Assembly: GCF_040195635.1 (NCBI RefSeq)
Contig: NZ_JBEFTX010000002.1
Location: 248,001 to 312,000 of the forward strand
Direction: 5' to 3'
DNA length: 64,000 bases
Source of the DNA: Thermasporomyces sp040195635
GTDB lineage: Bacteria; Actinomycetota; Actinomycetes; Propionibacteriales; Actinopolymorphaceae
Shown: piece by piece, positions 8,075 to 15,085 of the stretch
Layout of the letters: each line of letters opens with the position of its first letter
Numbering within the stretch: position 1 is the stretch's first letter
Made by a program: the position numbers and the translations under genes
The notes under the pieces: model-generated
Database searches by the model: none
Seen by the model: only the letters and a program-made list of their open reading frames with translations
What the model was told of the DNA's origin: nothing

Positions 8075-8092
8075 ACAACCAAATGGTTGTAG
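8073..8092. promoter_or_regulatory. Operator palindrome over the ArsR start codon
   Basis: CTACAACCAAATGGTTGTAG is an inverted repeat with perfect 8-base arms around AAAT. It overlaps the predicted -10 box and the ATG at 8083, so a bound dimer would block the promoter. ArsR regulators paired with SRPBCC genes often have operators of this CAACCA/TGGTTG type. Autoregulation by the gene it starts is the simplest reading. Confidence 0.7.
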
Positions 8093-8457
8093 ATGAGTTG
8101 TCTGACGAGGCCGTGGACCACCTCTTCCACGCGCTGGCCGACACCACCCGCCGCGACATCCTCCACCGCTGCGTCCGTGGCCAGCCGTCGGTGTCGCGCC
8201 TGGCGGAGGCCTACCCGATGAGCTTTGCCGCAGTACAAAAACACGTCGCGGTGTTGGAGCGGGCCGGTCTGGTCACCAAGCAGCGCAGCGGACGGGAGCA
8301 GCGCGTACGGACCAACCCCGATGCCGTACGCCGGGCGCGGCACGCCCTCGACCTGCTCGAGACCGCCTGGCGTGGGCGGGTCGACCGAATGTCCGCGCTG
8401 CTCGCGGGGGACACCGAACCGGAAGAGAGCATGCCGACCAGAGGAGAAGACAGGTGA
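8083..8457 (+). CDS. ArsR-family winged-helix repressor
   Basis: 124 residues with a full ArsR-type winged helix: HLFHALADTTRRDILHRC, recognition-helix region PMSFAAVQKHVAVLERAGL, and wing VTKQRSGREQRVRT. The usual metal-binding Cys motif in the recognition helix is missing, so it is of the metal-free class found next to SRPBCC genes. The start overlaps its own candidate operator. Its stop overlaps the GTG of the SRPBCC gene (GTGA), so translation is coupled. It probably represses this three-gene operon; the inducer is unknown. Confidence 0.9.
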   Translation: MVVDELSDEAVDHLFHALADTTRRDILHRCVRGQPSVSRLAEAYPMSFAAVQKHVAVLERAGLVTKQRSGREQRVRTNPDAVRRARHALDLLETAWRGRVDRMSALLAGDTEPEESMPTRGEDR

Positions 8458-8939
8458 GTGTCACCCGCGTCGAGAAGGACTTCGACAGCCTCACCCTGAC
8501 CCTGGTCGCCGACTTCGACGCCCCGATCGAACGAGTGTGGCAGCTGTGGGCCGACCCGCGGAAGCTGGAACGTTGGTGGGGCCCGCCGAGCTGGCCGGCG
8601 ACGGTGGAGGAGCACGATCTGAGCCCCGGCGGTGAGGTCACCTACGTCATGACAGGCCCAGAGGGCGAGAGGTCCCGCGGCTGGTGGCGCGTCAGCTCGG
8701 TCGACCCGCCGAGGTCCTTGGAGTTCATCGATGGGTTCGCCGACCACGACGGGACACCGGTCGCCGACATACCGACCACCACCGTGCGGATGGAGCTCAC
8801 CGAGCACGACGGCGGCACCCGGATGCGGGTGCGCTCGGTCTTCGACTCCCGGGAGCAGATGGAGTACGTCGTGCGCGCGGGCGCGCCAGAGGCCTTTGCC
8901 CAGGCGGTCGGCCAGATGGACGCCCTCCTCACCAGCTGA
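8454..8939 (+). CDS. SRPBCC/AHSA1-family ligand-binding protein
   Basis: 161 residues with the START-like AHSA1 fold: FDAPIERVWQLWADPRKLERWWGP near the N-terminus (split here as PIERVWQLWADP and LERWWGP), LSPGGEVTYVMTGPEG, and the C-terminal amphipathic helix GAPEAFAQAVGQMDALL. The fold makes a hydrophobic ligand cavity; ligand and role are unknown. The GTG start overlaps the ArsR stop. A similar SRPBCC gene again followed by a RibD-C-type reductase is found at 42.1 kb, so the pair recurs in this genome. Confidence 0.9.
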   Translation: MSVTRVEKDFDSLTLTLVADFDAPIERVWQLWADPRKLERWWGPPSWPATVEEHDLSPGGEVTYVMTGPEGERSRGWWRVSSVDPPRSLEFIDGFADHDGTPVADIPTTTVRMELTEHDGGTRMRVRSVFDSREQMEYVVRAGAPEAFAQAVGQMDALLTS

Positions 8940-9011
8940 CCCGGTGGGCCGGCCGCGCCAACCGGCGGGCCGGCATATCGAAACTGTTCACACAACCGAA
9001 GGAAGCACACG

Positions 9012-9587
9012 ATGGCCAAGATCATCTCCACCCTGTTCATTTCACTCGACGGCGTGGTCGAGCCCGATGAGAGCTGGCATTTCCCGTACTTCGACGAGGC
9101 CATGGGTGCGGCCGTGAACGAGGACTACGGCACTGCCGACACGTTGCTGCTGGGCCGGGTCACCTATGACAGCTTCGCGCGGGCCTGGCCCGACCGTGAG
9201 GCCGCGGGCGGCGAGGACGCGGTGTTTGCGAAGATCATCGGCGACCTGCGCAAGGTGGTCGCGTCGCGGCAGCGGCTCGAGCTCGGGTGGCGGAATGTCG
9301 AGCTGATCGACGGCGACCTCGTGGCGGCGGCGGGGGCTCTCAAGGCCGACCCGTCGGTCAAGGGTGTGCTCATCCCGGGCTCGGTCTCGGTGGTACGCCA
9401 GCTCCTGGCGGCCGGGCTGATCGACGAGCTGCGTCTGCTGGTGCACCCGGTCGCGGCGCGGCACGGGTTGAAGTTGTTCGACGACGGCGAGCCCGCCTAC
9501 CACCTGCGGCTGCTGAAGAGCGAGGCCTTCCCGACCGGCGTCGTACGGCTGATCTACGCGCCCACGCAGGCACCCGGAGCGGAGTGA
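9012..9587 (+). CDS. Dihydrofolate reductase-fold (RibD C-terminal type) protein
   Basis: 191 residues of the RibD_C/DHFR-like family: MAKIISTLFISLDGVVE at the N-terminus, LLLGRVTYDSFARAWP, KVVASRQRLELGW, IPGSVSVVRQLLAAGLIDEL and LVHPVAARHGLKLF. Family members bind NADPH and reduce unknown substrates; it is not the essential folate enzyme and lacks the RibD deaminase half. GAAGGA is the ribosome site 7 bases before the ATG. It is the third gene of the ArsR-SRPBCC operon, after a 72-base gap, and a terminator-like hairpin follows. Confidence 0.88.
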   Translation: MAKIISTLFISLDGVVEPDESWHFPYFDEAMGAAVNEDYGTADTLLLGRVTYDSFARAWPDREAAGGEDAVFAKIIGDLRKVVASRQRLELGWRNVELIDGDLVAAAGALKADPSVKGVLIPGSVSVVRQLLAAGLIDELRLLVHPVAARHGLKLFDDGEPAYHLRLLKSEAFPTGVVRLIYAPTQAPGAE

Positions 9588-9591
9588 AGCA

Positions 9592-9652
9592 AAGTCGCTC
9601 GGTGCCGCCAGGCTCCCTCCAGAAGGGTGCCTGGCGGCGCCGGTCGCGACTT
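9592..9652. terminator. Long hairpin, probable terminator after the reductase gene
   Basis: Inner stem 9601-9613 with 9629-9641 (13 pairs, one G-U; 15-base loop) and outer stem AAGTCGC 9592-9598 with GCGACTT 9646-9652, separated by a small internal loop. It starts five bases after the stop codon and ends before the narK regulatory region. No T-run follows, as is common in actinomycetes. Confidence 0.65.
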
Positions 9653-9709
9653 CTCACGGTCGTCCTGCCGGCCATGTGCGGGCTCTTTTACCCCCATTCG
9701 GGCTCGGGC

Positions 9710-9725
9710 GTCACTTCGACGAAAC
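9710..9725 (+). promoter_or_regulatory. GlnR-like box upstream of narK
   Basis: GTCAC-TTCGAC-GAAAC exactly fits the actinobacterial GlnR half-site GTnAC-n6-GAAAC. A weak second a-box (TTCAT) follows at the right spacing but no second b-box. It lies 60 bases before the GTG of narK. GlnR activates nitrate assimilation under nitrogen limitation in Streptomyces and relatives. Confidence 0.55.
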
Positions 9726-9785
9726 AGGGGGTTCATAGCGTCACCGTCCAGCGGGGACCAGGTTGACCATCCCGGGAGGACACAC

Positions 9786-11165
9786 GTGACGAGCCTCGAC
9801 ACAACTCCTGCGCCTCCGACAGAGCGCAGGCCCAAGGGCCGGTGGATCGACCACTGGGAGCCCGAGGACGAAACCTTCTGGAGGATGACCGGCCGCAGGG
9901 TGGCGACCCGGAACCTCATCTTCTCGATCTTCGCCGAACATCTCGGCTTCTCCGTCTGGCTGCTGTGGAGCGTCGTGGTCGTCAGCCTGCCGGCCGCGGG
10001 GTTCAACTTCACCGTCGACCAGTTGTTCTGGTTGGTGGCGCTGCCGAACCTGATCGGCTCGACGCTGCGACTGCCGTACACCTTCGCGGTGCCGAAGTTC
10101 GGCGGTCGCAACTGGACGGTCGTGAGCGCGCTGCTCCTCGCCATCCCGACCACGCTGCTCGTGATCGCGGTGAGCAACCCGGCGACCCCGTTCTGGATGT
10201 TCCTCATCGTCGCGGCCACGGCTGGCTTCGGCGGCGGCAACTTCGCCTCGTCGATGACCAACATCTCGTTCTTCTACCCCGAGCGCAGCAAGGGGCTCGG
10301 TCTCGGTCTCAACGCCGCCGGTGGCAACCTCGGGACCAGCACCGTCCAGTTCGGTGTGCCGATGGTGGTCGCGATCGGTGGAGGACTGTCCCTTGCGAAC
10401 GCCGGGCTGATGTGGATGCCGCTCATCGCGGCTGCGGCGATCGGCGCCTGGTTCTTCATGGACAACCTCACAGTGTCCAAGGCGCCGGTGCAGGGCCAGT
10501 TGGGCGCGTGCAAGCGCCCGCACACCTGGGTGATGGCGTTCCTCTACATCGGGACGTTCGGCTCGTTCGTCGGCTACACGGCGGCGTACCCGCTGCTCGC
10601 CAAGACAGTGTTCCCGGAGTCGACCGCGCTGAAGTACGCCTTCCTCGGCGCGATGCTCGGCTCGCTGATCCGGCCGGTTGGCGGCTGGCTCGCCGACCGG
10701 ATTGGTGGCGCCCGAGTCACGCTCTGGGTCTTCGTCGCCATGGTGGGCGGCATGCTGGTGCTGTTGACGGCCGTGAACTCACATTCGATCGGGCTCTTCA
10801 TGGCTGCGTTCGCCGTGCTGTTCGGCGCAAGCGGGGTCGGCAATGGTTCGACGTACCGGATGATTCCCGCGATCTTCCGGAACTACGGTCAGCGCGACCA
10901 GGAGGCGGGCATCCCGAACGCACTCAAGATCAGCCTTACGGAGGCAGGTGCGGCGATCGGGATCATCTCCGCGGTCGGTGCGTTCGGCGGCTTCCTGATC
11001 CCGCGGGCGTACGGCATGTCGCTCGCGTCGACCGGATCCGTGGCCACGGCAGTCATTGCGTATGCGATCTTCTACGCGGTCTGCTTCGCGGTGACCTGGT
11101 GGTTCTACCTACGCCGGCAGCTGCTGGTGTCGGTGGCGCCGAGCCTCGCGAAAGCCTCGGTCTGA
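9786..11165 (+). CDS. narK: NarK/NasA-type nitrate/nitrite transporter (MFS)
   Basis: 459 residues of the nitrate/nitrite porter branch of the major facilitator superfamily. The nitrate signature GFGGGNFASSMTNISFFYP is in the first half and GNGSTYRMIP, the matching second-half signature, is near residue 355. About twelve membrane segments alternate with short loops; the N-terminal 45 residues are cytosolic. The start is taken at GTG 9786, with GGGAGGA eight bases upstream, because the longer open frame runs into the regulatory region. It brings nitrate into the cell for the nitrate and nitrite reductases encoded just downstream. A strong terminator follows, so it is its own transcription unit. 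Confidence 0.93.
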   Translation: MTSLDTTPAPPTERRPKGRWIDHWEPEDETFWRMTGRRVATRNLIFSIFAEHLGFSVWLLWSVVVVSLPAAGFNFTVDQLFWLVALPNLIGSTLRLPYTFAVPKFGGRNWTVVSALLLAIPTTLLVIAVSNPATPFWMFLIVAATAGFGGGNFASSMTNISFFYPERSKGLGLGLNAAGGNLGTSTVQFGVPMVVAIGGGLSLANAGLMWMPLIAAAAIGAWFFMDNLTVSKAPVQGQLGACKRPHTWVMAFLYIGTFGSFVGYTAAYPLLAKTVFPESTALKYAFLGAMLGSLIRPVGGWLADRIGGARVTLWVFVAMVGGMLVLLTAVNSHSIGLFMAAFAVLFGASGVGNGSTYRMIPAIFRNYGQRDQEAGIPNALKISLTEAGAAIGIISAVGAFGGFLIPRAYGMSLASTGSVATAVIAYAIFYAVCFAVTWWFYLRRQLLVSVAPSLAKASV

Positions 11166-11193
11166 CGGGAGTACGCAAGGACGCGTGATTCTC

Positions 11194-11231
11194 GCGCCGC
11201 CTGACCGGCCTCGGGCCCGGTCAGGCGGCGC
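11194..11231. terminator. Strong terminator hairpin after narK
   Basis: A perfect 15-base stem (11194-11208 with 11217-11231; arm CGCCGCCTGACCGG) with an 8-base loop starts 28 bases after the narK stop and is followed by TGTCGTTT. It separates narK from the nasA operon. Confidence 0.85.
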
Positions 11232-11319
11232 TGTCGTTTCTGGCCCGGCCGATCGGTGCCGCGCTCGGTGACGATGCACGCCAACGCTTCGATGCAGGGC
11301 GAATTCACCGTGTTTCGCT

Positions 11320-11349
11320 CGGAATGATCACGCATGTGTGATCATTCCG
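11320..11349. promoter_or_regulatory. 12-bp-arm palindrome upstream of nasA
   Basis: CGGAATGATCAC (11320-11331) and its exact reverse complement (11338-11349) flank six bases. It lies about 110 bases before nasA, between the narK terminator and the GlnR-like box. It could be an operator for a nitrogen-cycle regulator or a relic hairpin; no regulator gene in the window obviously matches. Confidence 0.55.
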
Positions 11350-11395
11350 ACACCCAGGTGGTTCCCCGGCAGGTCAGGCGTGAAGTGAGGGGTCG

Positions 11396-11433
11396 TTAGC
11401 AGTCCGGAAACAGAAGGGAAGCAGGCTCGAAAC
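11396..11433 (+). promoter_or_regulatory. GlnR-like tandem box upstream of nasA
   Basis: TTAGC-n6-GAAAC-n6-GAAGC-n6-GAAAC keeps the 22-base period of a two-site GlnR box. Both b-boxes (GAAAC at 11407 and 11429) are perfect, while the a-boxes deviate from GTnAC. It ends 23 bases before the nasA ATG. Together with the site before narK it suggests shared nitrogen control. Confidence 0.55.
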
Positions 11434-11456
11434 CGCCCCAGCGCACGCTCGACGAT

Positions 11457-13613
11457 ATGTCCCGAGCCGCGACGCACTGCCCATACTGCGCACTGCAGTG
11501 TGGCATGTACCTGGCGAACGGCGCGGGTTCAGGCACGGTGCAGGTGACGCCGCGCCCCGCCGGCAGTAACCGCGGCGGGCTGTGTCAGAAGGGCTGGACC
11601 TCGGCCGAACTCCTCACCTCCACCCACCGGCTCACCACCCCGCTCATCCGCTGGCGGCGCGGCGATCCTCTCGAACCGGCGTCGTGGGACGAGGCGTTGT
11701 CGTTCATCGCGACCAACCTCCGCCGGCTTCAGGGCGACCACGACACGGACACGGTGGCCGTCCTCGGTGGCGGCGGGCTGACCAACGAGAAGGCGTACGC
11801 GCTCGGGAAGTTCGCCCGCGTCGTCCTACGAACGAAGAACATCGACTACAACGGCCGGTTCTGCATGTCGTCGGCCGCCGCCGCCGGGAACAAGGCGTTC
11901 GGCCTCGACCGCGGGCTGCCGTTCCCGGTGAGCGACATTGCCGAGGCGGGCACGGTCATGCTGGCCGGCGCCAACGTCGCCGAGACGATGCCACCGTTCC
12001 TGCAGTACCTCAGCGCCCAGAAGGAGAACGGCGGGCACCTGATCGTCGTCGATCCGCGGGTCACCGAAACCGCTCGCCAGGCCGATCTGCACCTGCAGAT
12101 CACACCCGGCACGGACCTGGCGCTCGCCCTGGGCATGCTGCACATCGCGATCATGGAGGGATACGTCGACCGGGCGTACGTCGCCAACCGGACGAGCGGG
12201 TTCGACGCCGTACGACCGATCGTCATGAGCTACTGGCCCGAGCGGGTCGAACGCGTGACCGGCGTACCGGTGAGCCAGCAGCGCGAGGCCGTCCGCCTCC
12301 TCGCCGAGGTCGACCGGGCGCTGGTCCTCACCGCCCGCGGCGCCGAGCAGCACGCGAAGGGTGTCGACACGGTGAGCGCGTTCGTCAACCTCGCGTTGGC
12401 CCTCGGCCTTCCGGGTACGCCAGGCAGCGGCTACGGCTGCCTCACCGGGCAGGGCAATGGCCAGGGCGGTCGCGAGCACGGGCAGAAGGCCGATCAACTG
12501 CCGGGCTACCGGATGATCGACGACCCGGCCGCCCGCGCCCATGTCGCGGCGGTGTGGGGCGTGGATCCGACCACGATCCCGGGCAAGGGGCCGAGCGCGT
12601 TCGAGTTGATGGACTCCCTCGGCGGCGACCAGGACGGCCCGCGGGCGTTGCTGGTCTTCGGCACCAATCCGGTCGTGTCCGCACCCGCGGCCGCGCGGGT
12701 CGAGCAGCGGTTCCGGGAGCTTGACCTGCTCGTCGTCGCCGACCTGGTGCTGTCCGAGACGGCGGCGCTTGCCGACGTGGTGCTGCCCACCGCGCAGTGG
12801 GCCGAAGAGGACGGCACCATGACCAACCTCGAAGGGCGGGTGATCCGCCGCCGACGGCTCCGCCAGCCGCCGGGCGAGGTCCGCACGGACCTGGAGATTC
12901 TTGCCGGCCTCGCGGACCGGCTCGGATGTGGTGGGGCGATCAACCCGGACCCGGAGCGGACGTTCGCCGAGCTCGGGCGGGCGAGTGCCGGGGGAGTGGC
13001 GGACTACTCCGGCATCACCTACGCCCATCTGGACACCTCGGACGGTGTCTTCTGGCCGTGTCCCGGCCCGGGGCATCCCGGGACGCCGCGGCTGTTCCTC
13101 GACAGGTTCGCGACGCCGGACGGCCGGGCGCGCTTCGTCCCCGTCGAACACCGAGCGGCCGTCGAGGACATCGACGCCGACTATCCCGTCTACCTCACGA
13201 CCGGCCGGGTGCTCGCGCACTACCAGAGCGGCGCACAGACCCGGCGCATCGACGCCCTGCATACGGCCGCGCCGGCCGCGTTCGTCGAGCTGCACCCCGA
13301 TCTCGCCGAGCGGTACGGCATCGCTGACGGCGACGACATCCGCGTGACGAGCCGCCGTGGCACCGCGACCGCACCCGCGCGGGTGACCGAGACGATCCGT
13401 GCCGACACGGTGTTCATGCCGTTCCACTGGGGTGGTGCCGGCCGGGCGAACACCCTCACCAACCCGGCGCTCGACCCCACGTCGCGGATGCCGGAGTTCA
13501 AGGTCTGTGCCGTACGCCTGGAACGCGTGGCCGGCCGTACGCAACGAGAAGCAGGCGCTGCCGCCGACGCCGGCGCCTTCGAGAAGCTCACGACAGCGGA
13601 GGTGCATGGGTGA
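11457..13613 (+). CDS. nasA: Assimilatory nitrate reductase, molybdopterin catalytic subunit
   Basis: 718 residues of the bis-MGD molybdopterin oxidoreductase family. The N-terminal [4Fe-4S] ligands are C8, C11, C15 (HCPYCALQCG) and the Cys of GGLCQKG about residue 43. Further marks are YNGRFCMSSAAAAGNKAFG, LIVVDPRVTETARQADLHL, GQGNGQGGREHGQKADQLPGYR in part (GQGGREHGQKADQLPGYR), and a C-terminal molybdopterin dinucleotide-binding domain (VYLTTGRVLAHYQSG, ADGDDIRVTSRRG). It reduces nitrate to nitrite in the cytosol using electrons from the flavoprotein encoded next. No Tat signal, as expected for the assimilatory type. Start ATG 11457 has no strong ribosome site. Its stop overlaps the next start (GTGA). 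First gene of a five-gene coupled operon. Confidence 0.93.
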   Translation: MSRAATHCPYCALQCGMYLANGAGSGTVQVTPRPAGSNRGGLCQKGWTSAELLTSTHRLTTPLIRWRRGDPLEPASWDEALSFIATNLRRLQGDHDTDTVAVLGGGGLTNEKAYALGKFARVVLRTKNIDYNGRFCMSSAAAAGNKAFGLDRGLPFPVSDIAEAGTVMLAGANVAETMPPFLQYLSAQKENGGHLIVVDPRVTETARQADLHLQITPGTDLALALGMLHIAIMEGYVDRAYVANRTSGFDAVRPIVMSYWPERVERVTGVPVSQQREAVRLLAEVDRALVLTARGAEQHAKGVDTVSAFVNLALALGLPGTPGSGYGCLTGQGNGQGGREHGQKADQLPGYRMIDDPAARAHVAAVWGVDPTTIPGKGPSAFELMDSLGGDQDGPRALLVFGTNPVVSAPAAARVEQRFRELDLLVVADLVLSETAALADVVLPTAQWAEEDGTMTNLEGRVIRRRRLRQPPGEVRTDLEILAGLADRLGCGGAINPDPERTFAELGRASAGGVADYSGITYAHLDTSDGVFWPCPGPGHPGTPRLFLDRFATPDGRARFVPVEHRAAVEDIDADYPVYLTTGRVLAHYQSGAQTRRIDALHTAAPAAFVELHPDLAERYGIADGDDIRVTSRRGTATAPARVTETIRADTVFMPFHWGGAGRANTLTNPALDPTSRMPEFKVCAVRLERVAGRTQREAGAAADAGAFEKLTTAEVHG

Positions 13614-15085
13614 GCGTTGTGGTGGTCGGCAACGGCATGGCCGGTGCGAGGTTCGCCGCGGAGCTGCGGTCCCGCGAGCCGCGCCGGCCGGTCGTGGTGT
13701 TCGGTACCGAGCCGGGTCGGGCGTACAACCGGATCCTGCTCTCCAACCTCCTTGCCGGAAAGGTGGGCGAGGAGGATCTCGCCCTGGCCGAGCCGCCAGG
13801 GGCGCTCGACCTCCGGACCGGCGTCGACGTCGACGCGATCGACCCGGAGACGAAGACCGTGCACGCCTCCGACGGCACGACGACGCGGTACGACACCCTC
13901 GTCCTGGCGACCGGCAGCCGCGCGATCGTTCCCCCGATCGACGGGCTCTGGAAGGACCCCGAGACCCTGATCGACGGGGCCGAGACGTTCCGCACGCTCG
14001 CCGACTGCCGGCGGATCCTCGTCGAGGCCGAGCAGGCGCGCAAGGTGGTCGTCCTCGGCGGCGGCCTGCTCGGGCTGGAGGCCGCCCGTGGGCTCGCGCA
14101 GCGCGGTCTGGAGATCGAGGTGGTCCACGCCCGCGGCCACCTGATGGACCGCCAGATCGACCCGGACGCGAGCCGAATCCTCATCTCGACCCTCGCCGAG
14201 CTCGGGGTGTCCGTACGCCTCGACGCGGTGACCGAGGAGGTCATCGCCACCGAACCCGGTGGTGGCGGCCGGCTGCGCGGCGTGCGCCTGGAGGACGGTA
14301 CGGAGATCGAAGCCGACCTGCTGGTGATCGCCTGTGGCGTACGACCGAACCCCGACCTCGCCGCCAAGGCCGGCCTGCTGGTCAACCACGGCATCGTGGT
14401 CGACGACCGGATGCGCACGTCGGACCCGTCGATCTACGCGATCGGCGAGTGCGCGGAGCATCGCGGCAAGGTCTACGGCCTGGTCCAGCCGGCGTGGGAA
14501 CAGGCCAGGGTGGCAGCGGAGGTCATCAGCGGCGGCGGCGGTGCGCACTACACCGGCTCGCGCCTGGTCACCAGGCTGAAGGCGTCCGGGGTGGACCTCG
14601 CCTCGATGGGTGATCCGCACGTCGACGCGGACGGCGCGGAGGTGGTGACCTTCGCCGACCCGACCAGGCGTACCTACCAGAAGGTCGTCATCCGCGACCA
14701 GCGCGTCGTCGCGGCGATCCTGCTCGGCGACAGTCCCACCGTCGGGACGCTCACGCAGGCGTTCGACCGGGAGACACCGGTGCCGAGCGACCCCCGGTCG
14801 TTGCTGTTCCCGCGCGGCGGTGGGCAGTCGGCCGAGCCGGGCATGGTCTCCGCGGCCACCACACTGTGCCGCTGCAACGGGGTGACCGCCGGGGCGATCG
14901 TCCGGGCCTGGATGGGCGGTGCCCGCACGCCGACCGAGGTCGCTGGGGCGACCCGCGCGAGTACGGGATGCGGGAGTTGCCGGGACACCATCGCGAGCTA
15001 CGTCACCGCTCTCGCGGCCGATGCCCAGCAGGGTGGCTCGGACTCCGCCGCGTCGGTACCGCAACCGGAAGGGGTCGTCGCATGA
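13610..15085 (+). CDS. nasB: Nitrate reductase electron-transfer flavoprotein (NasB-like, FAD + BFD-type [2Fe-2S])
   Basis: 491 residues. An N-terminal NAD(P)H:FAD oxidoreductase of the NirB-N type has VVGNGMAGARFAAEL at the start, LVLATGSRAIVP, a second nucleotide-binding VVVLGGGLLGLEAARGLAQRG and IYAIGECAEHRGKVYG. A C-terminal BFD-like domain has LCRCNGVTAGAIV and TGCGSCRDTI, which together supply four Cys for a [2Fe-2S] cluster. This layout matches the electron-transfer subunit NasB of Bacillus and actinobacterial nas operons, passing electrons from NADH to NasA. It overlaps nasA by GTGA and nirB by ATGA, so translation of all three is coupled. Confidence 0.85.
   Translation: MSVVVVGNGMAGARFAAELRSREPRRPVVVFGTEPGRAYNRILLSNLLAGKVGEEDLALAEPPGALDLRTGVDVDAIDPETKTVHASDGTTTRYDTLVLATGSRAIVPPIDGLWKDPETLIDGAETFRTLADCRRILVEAEQARKVVVLGGGLLGLEAARGLAQRGLEIEVVHARGHLMDRQIDPDASRILISTLAELGVSVRLDAVTEEVIATEPGGGGRLRGVRLEDGTEIEADLLVIACGVRPNPDLAAKAGLLVNHGIVVDDRMRTSDPSIYAIGECAEHRGKVYGLVQPAWEQARVAAEVISGGGGAHYTGSRLVTRLKASGVDLASMGDPHVDADGAEVVTFADPTRRTYQKVVIRDQRVVAAILLGDSPTVGTLTQAFDRETPVPSDPRSLLFPRGGGQSAEPGMVSAATTLCRCNGVTAGAIVRAWMGGARTPTEVAGATRASTGCGSCRDTIASYVTALAADAQQGGSDSAASVPQPEGVVA

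Noticed and set aside
11826..13607. 593-codon minus-strand frame over nasA
   Set aside because: Antisense of the molybdopterin subunit; a high-GC artefact.
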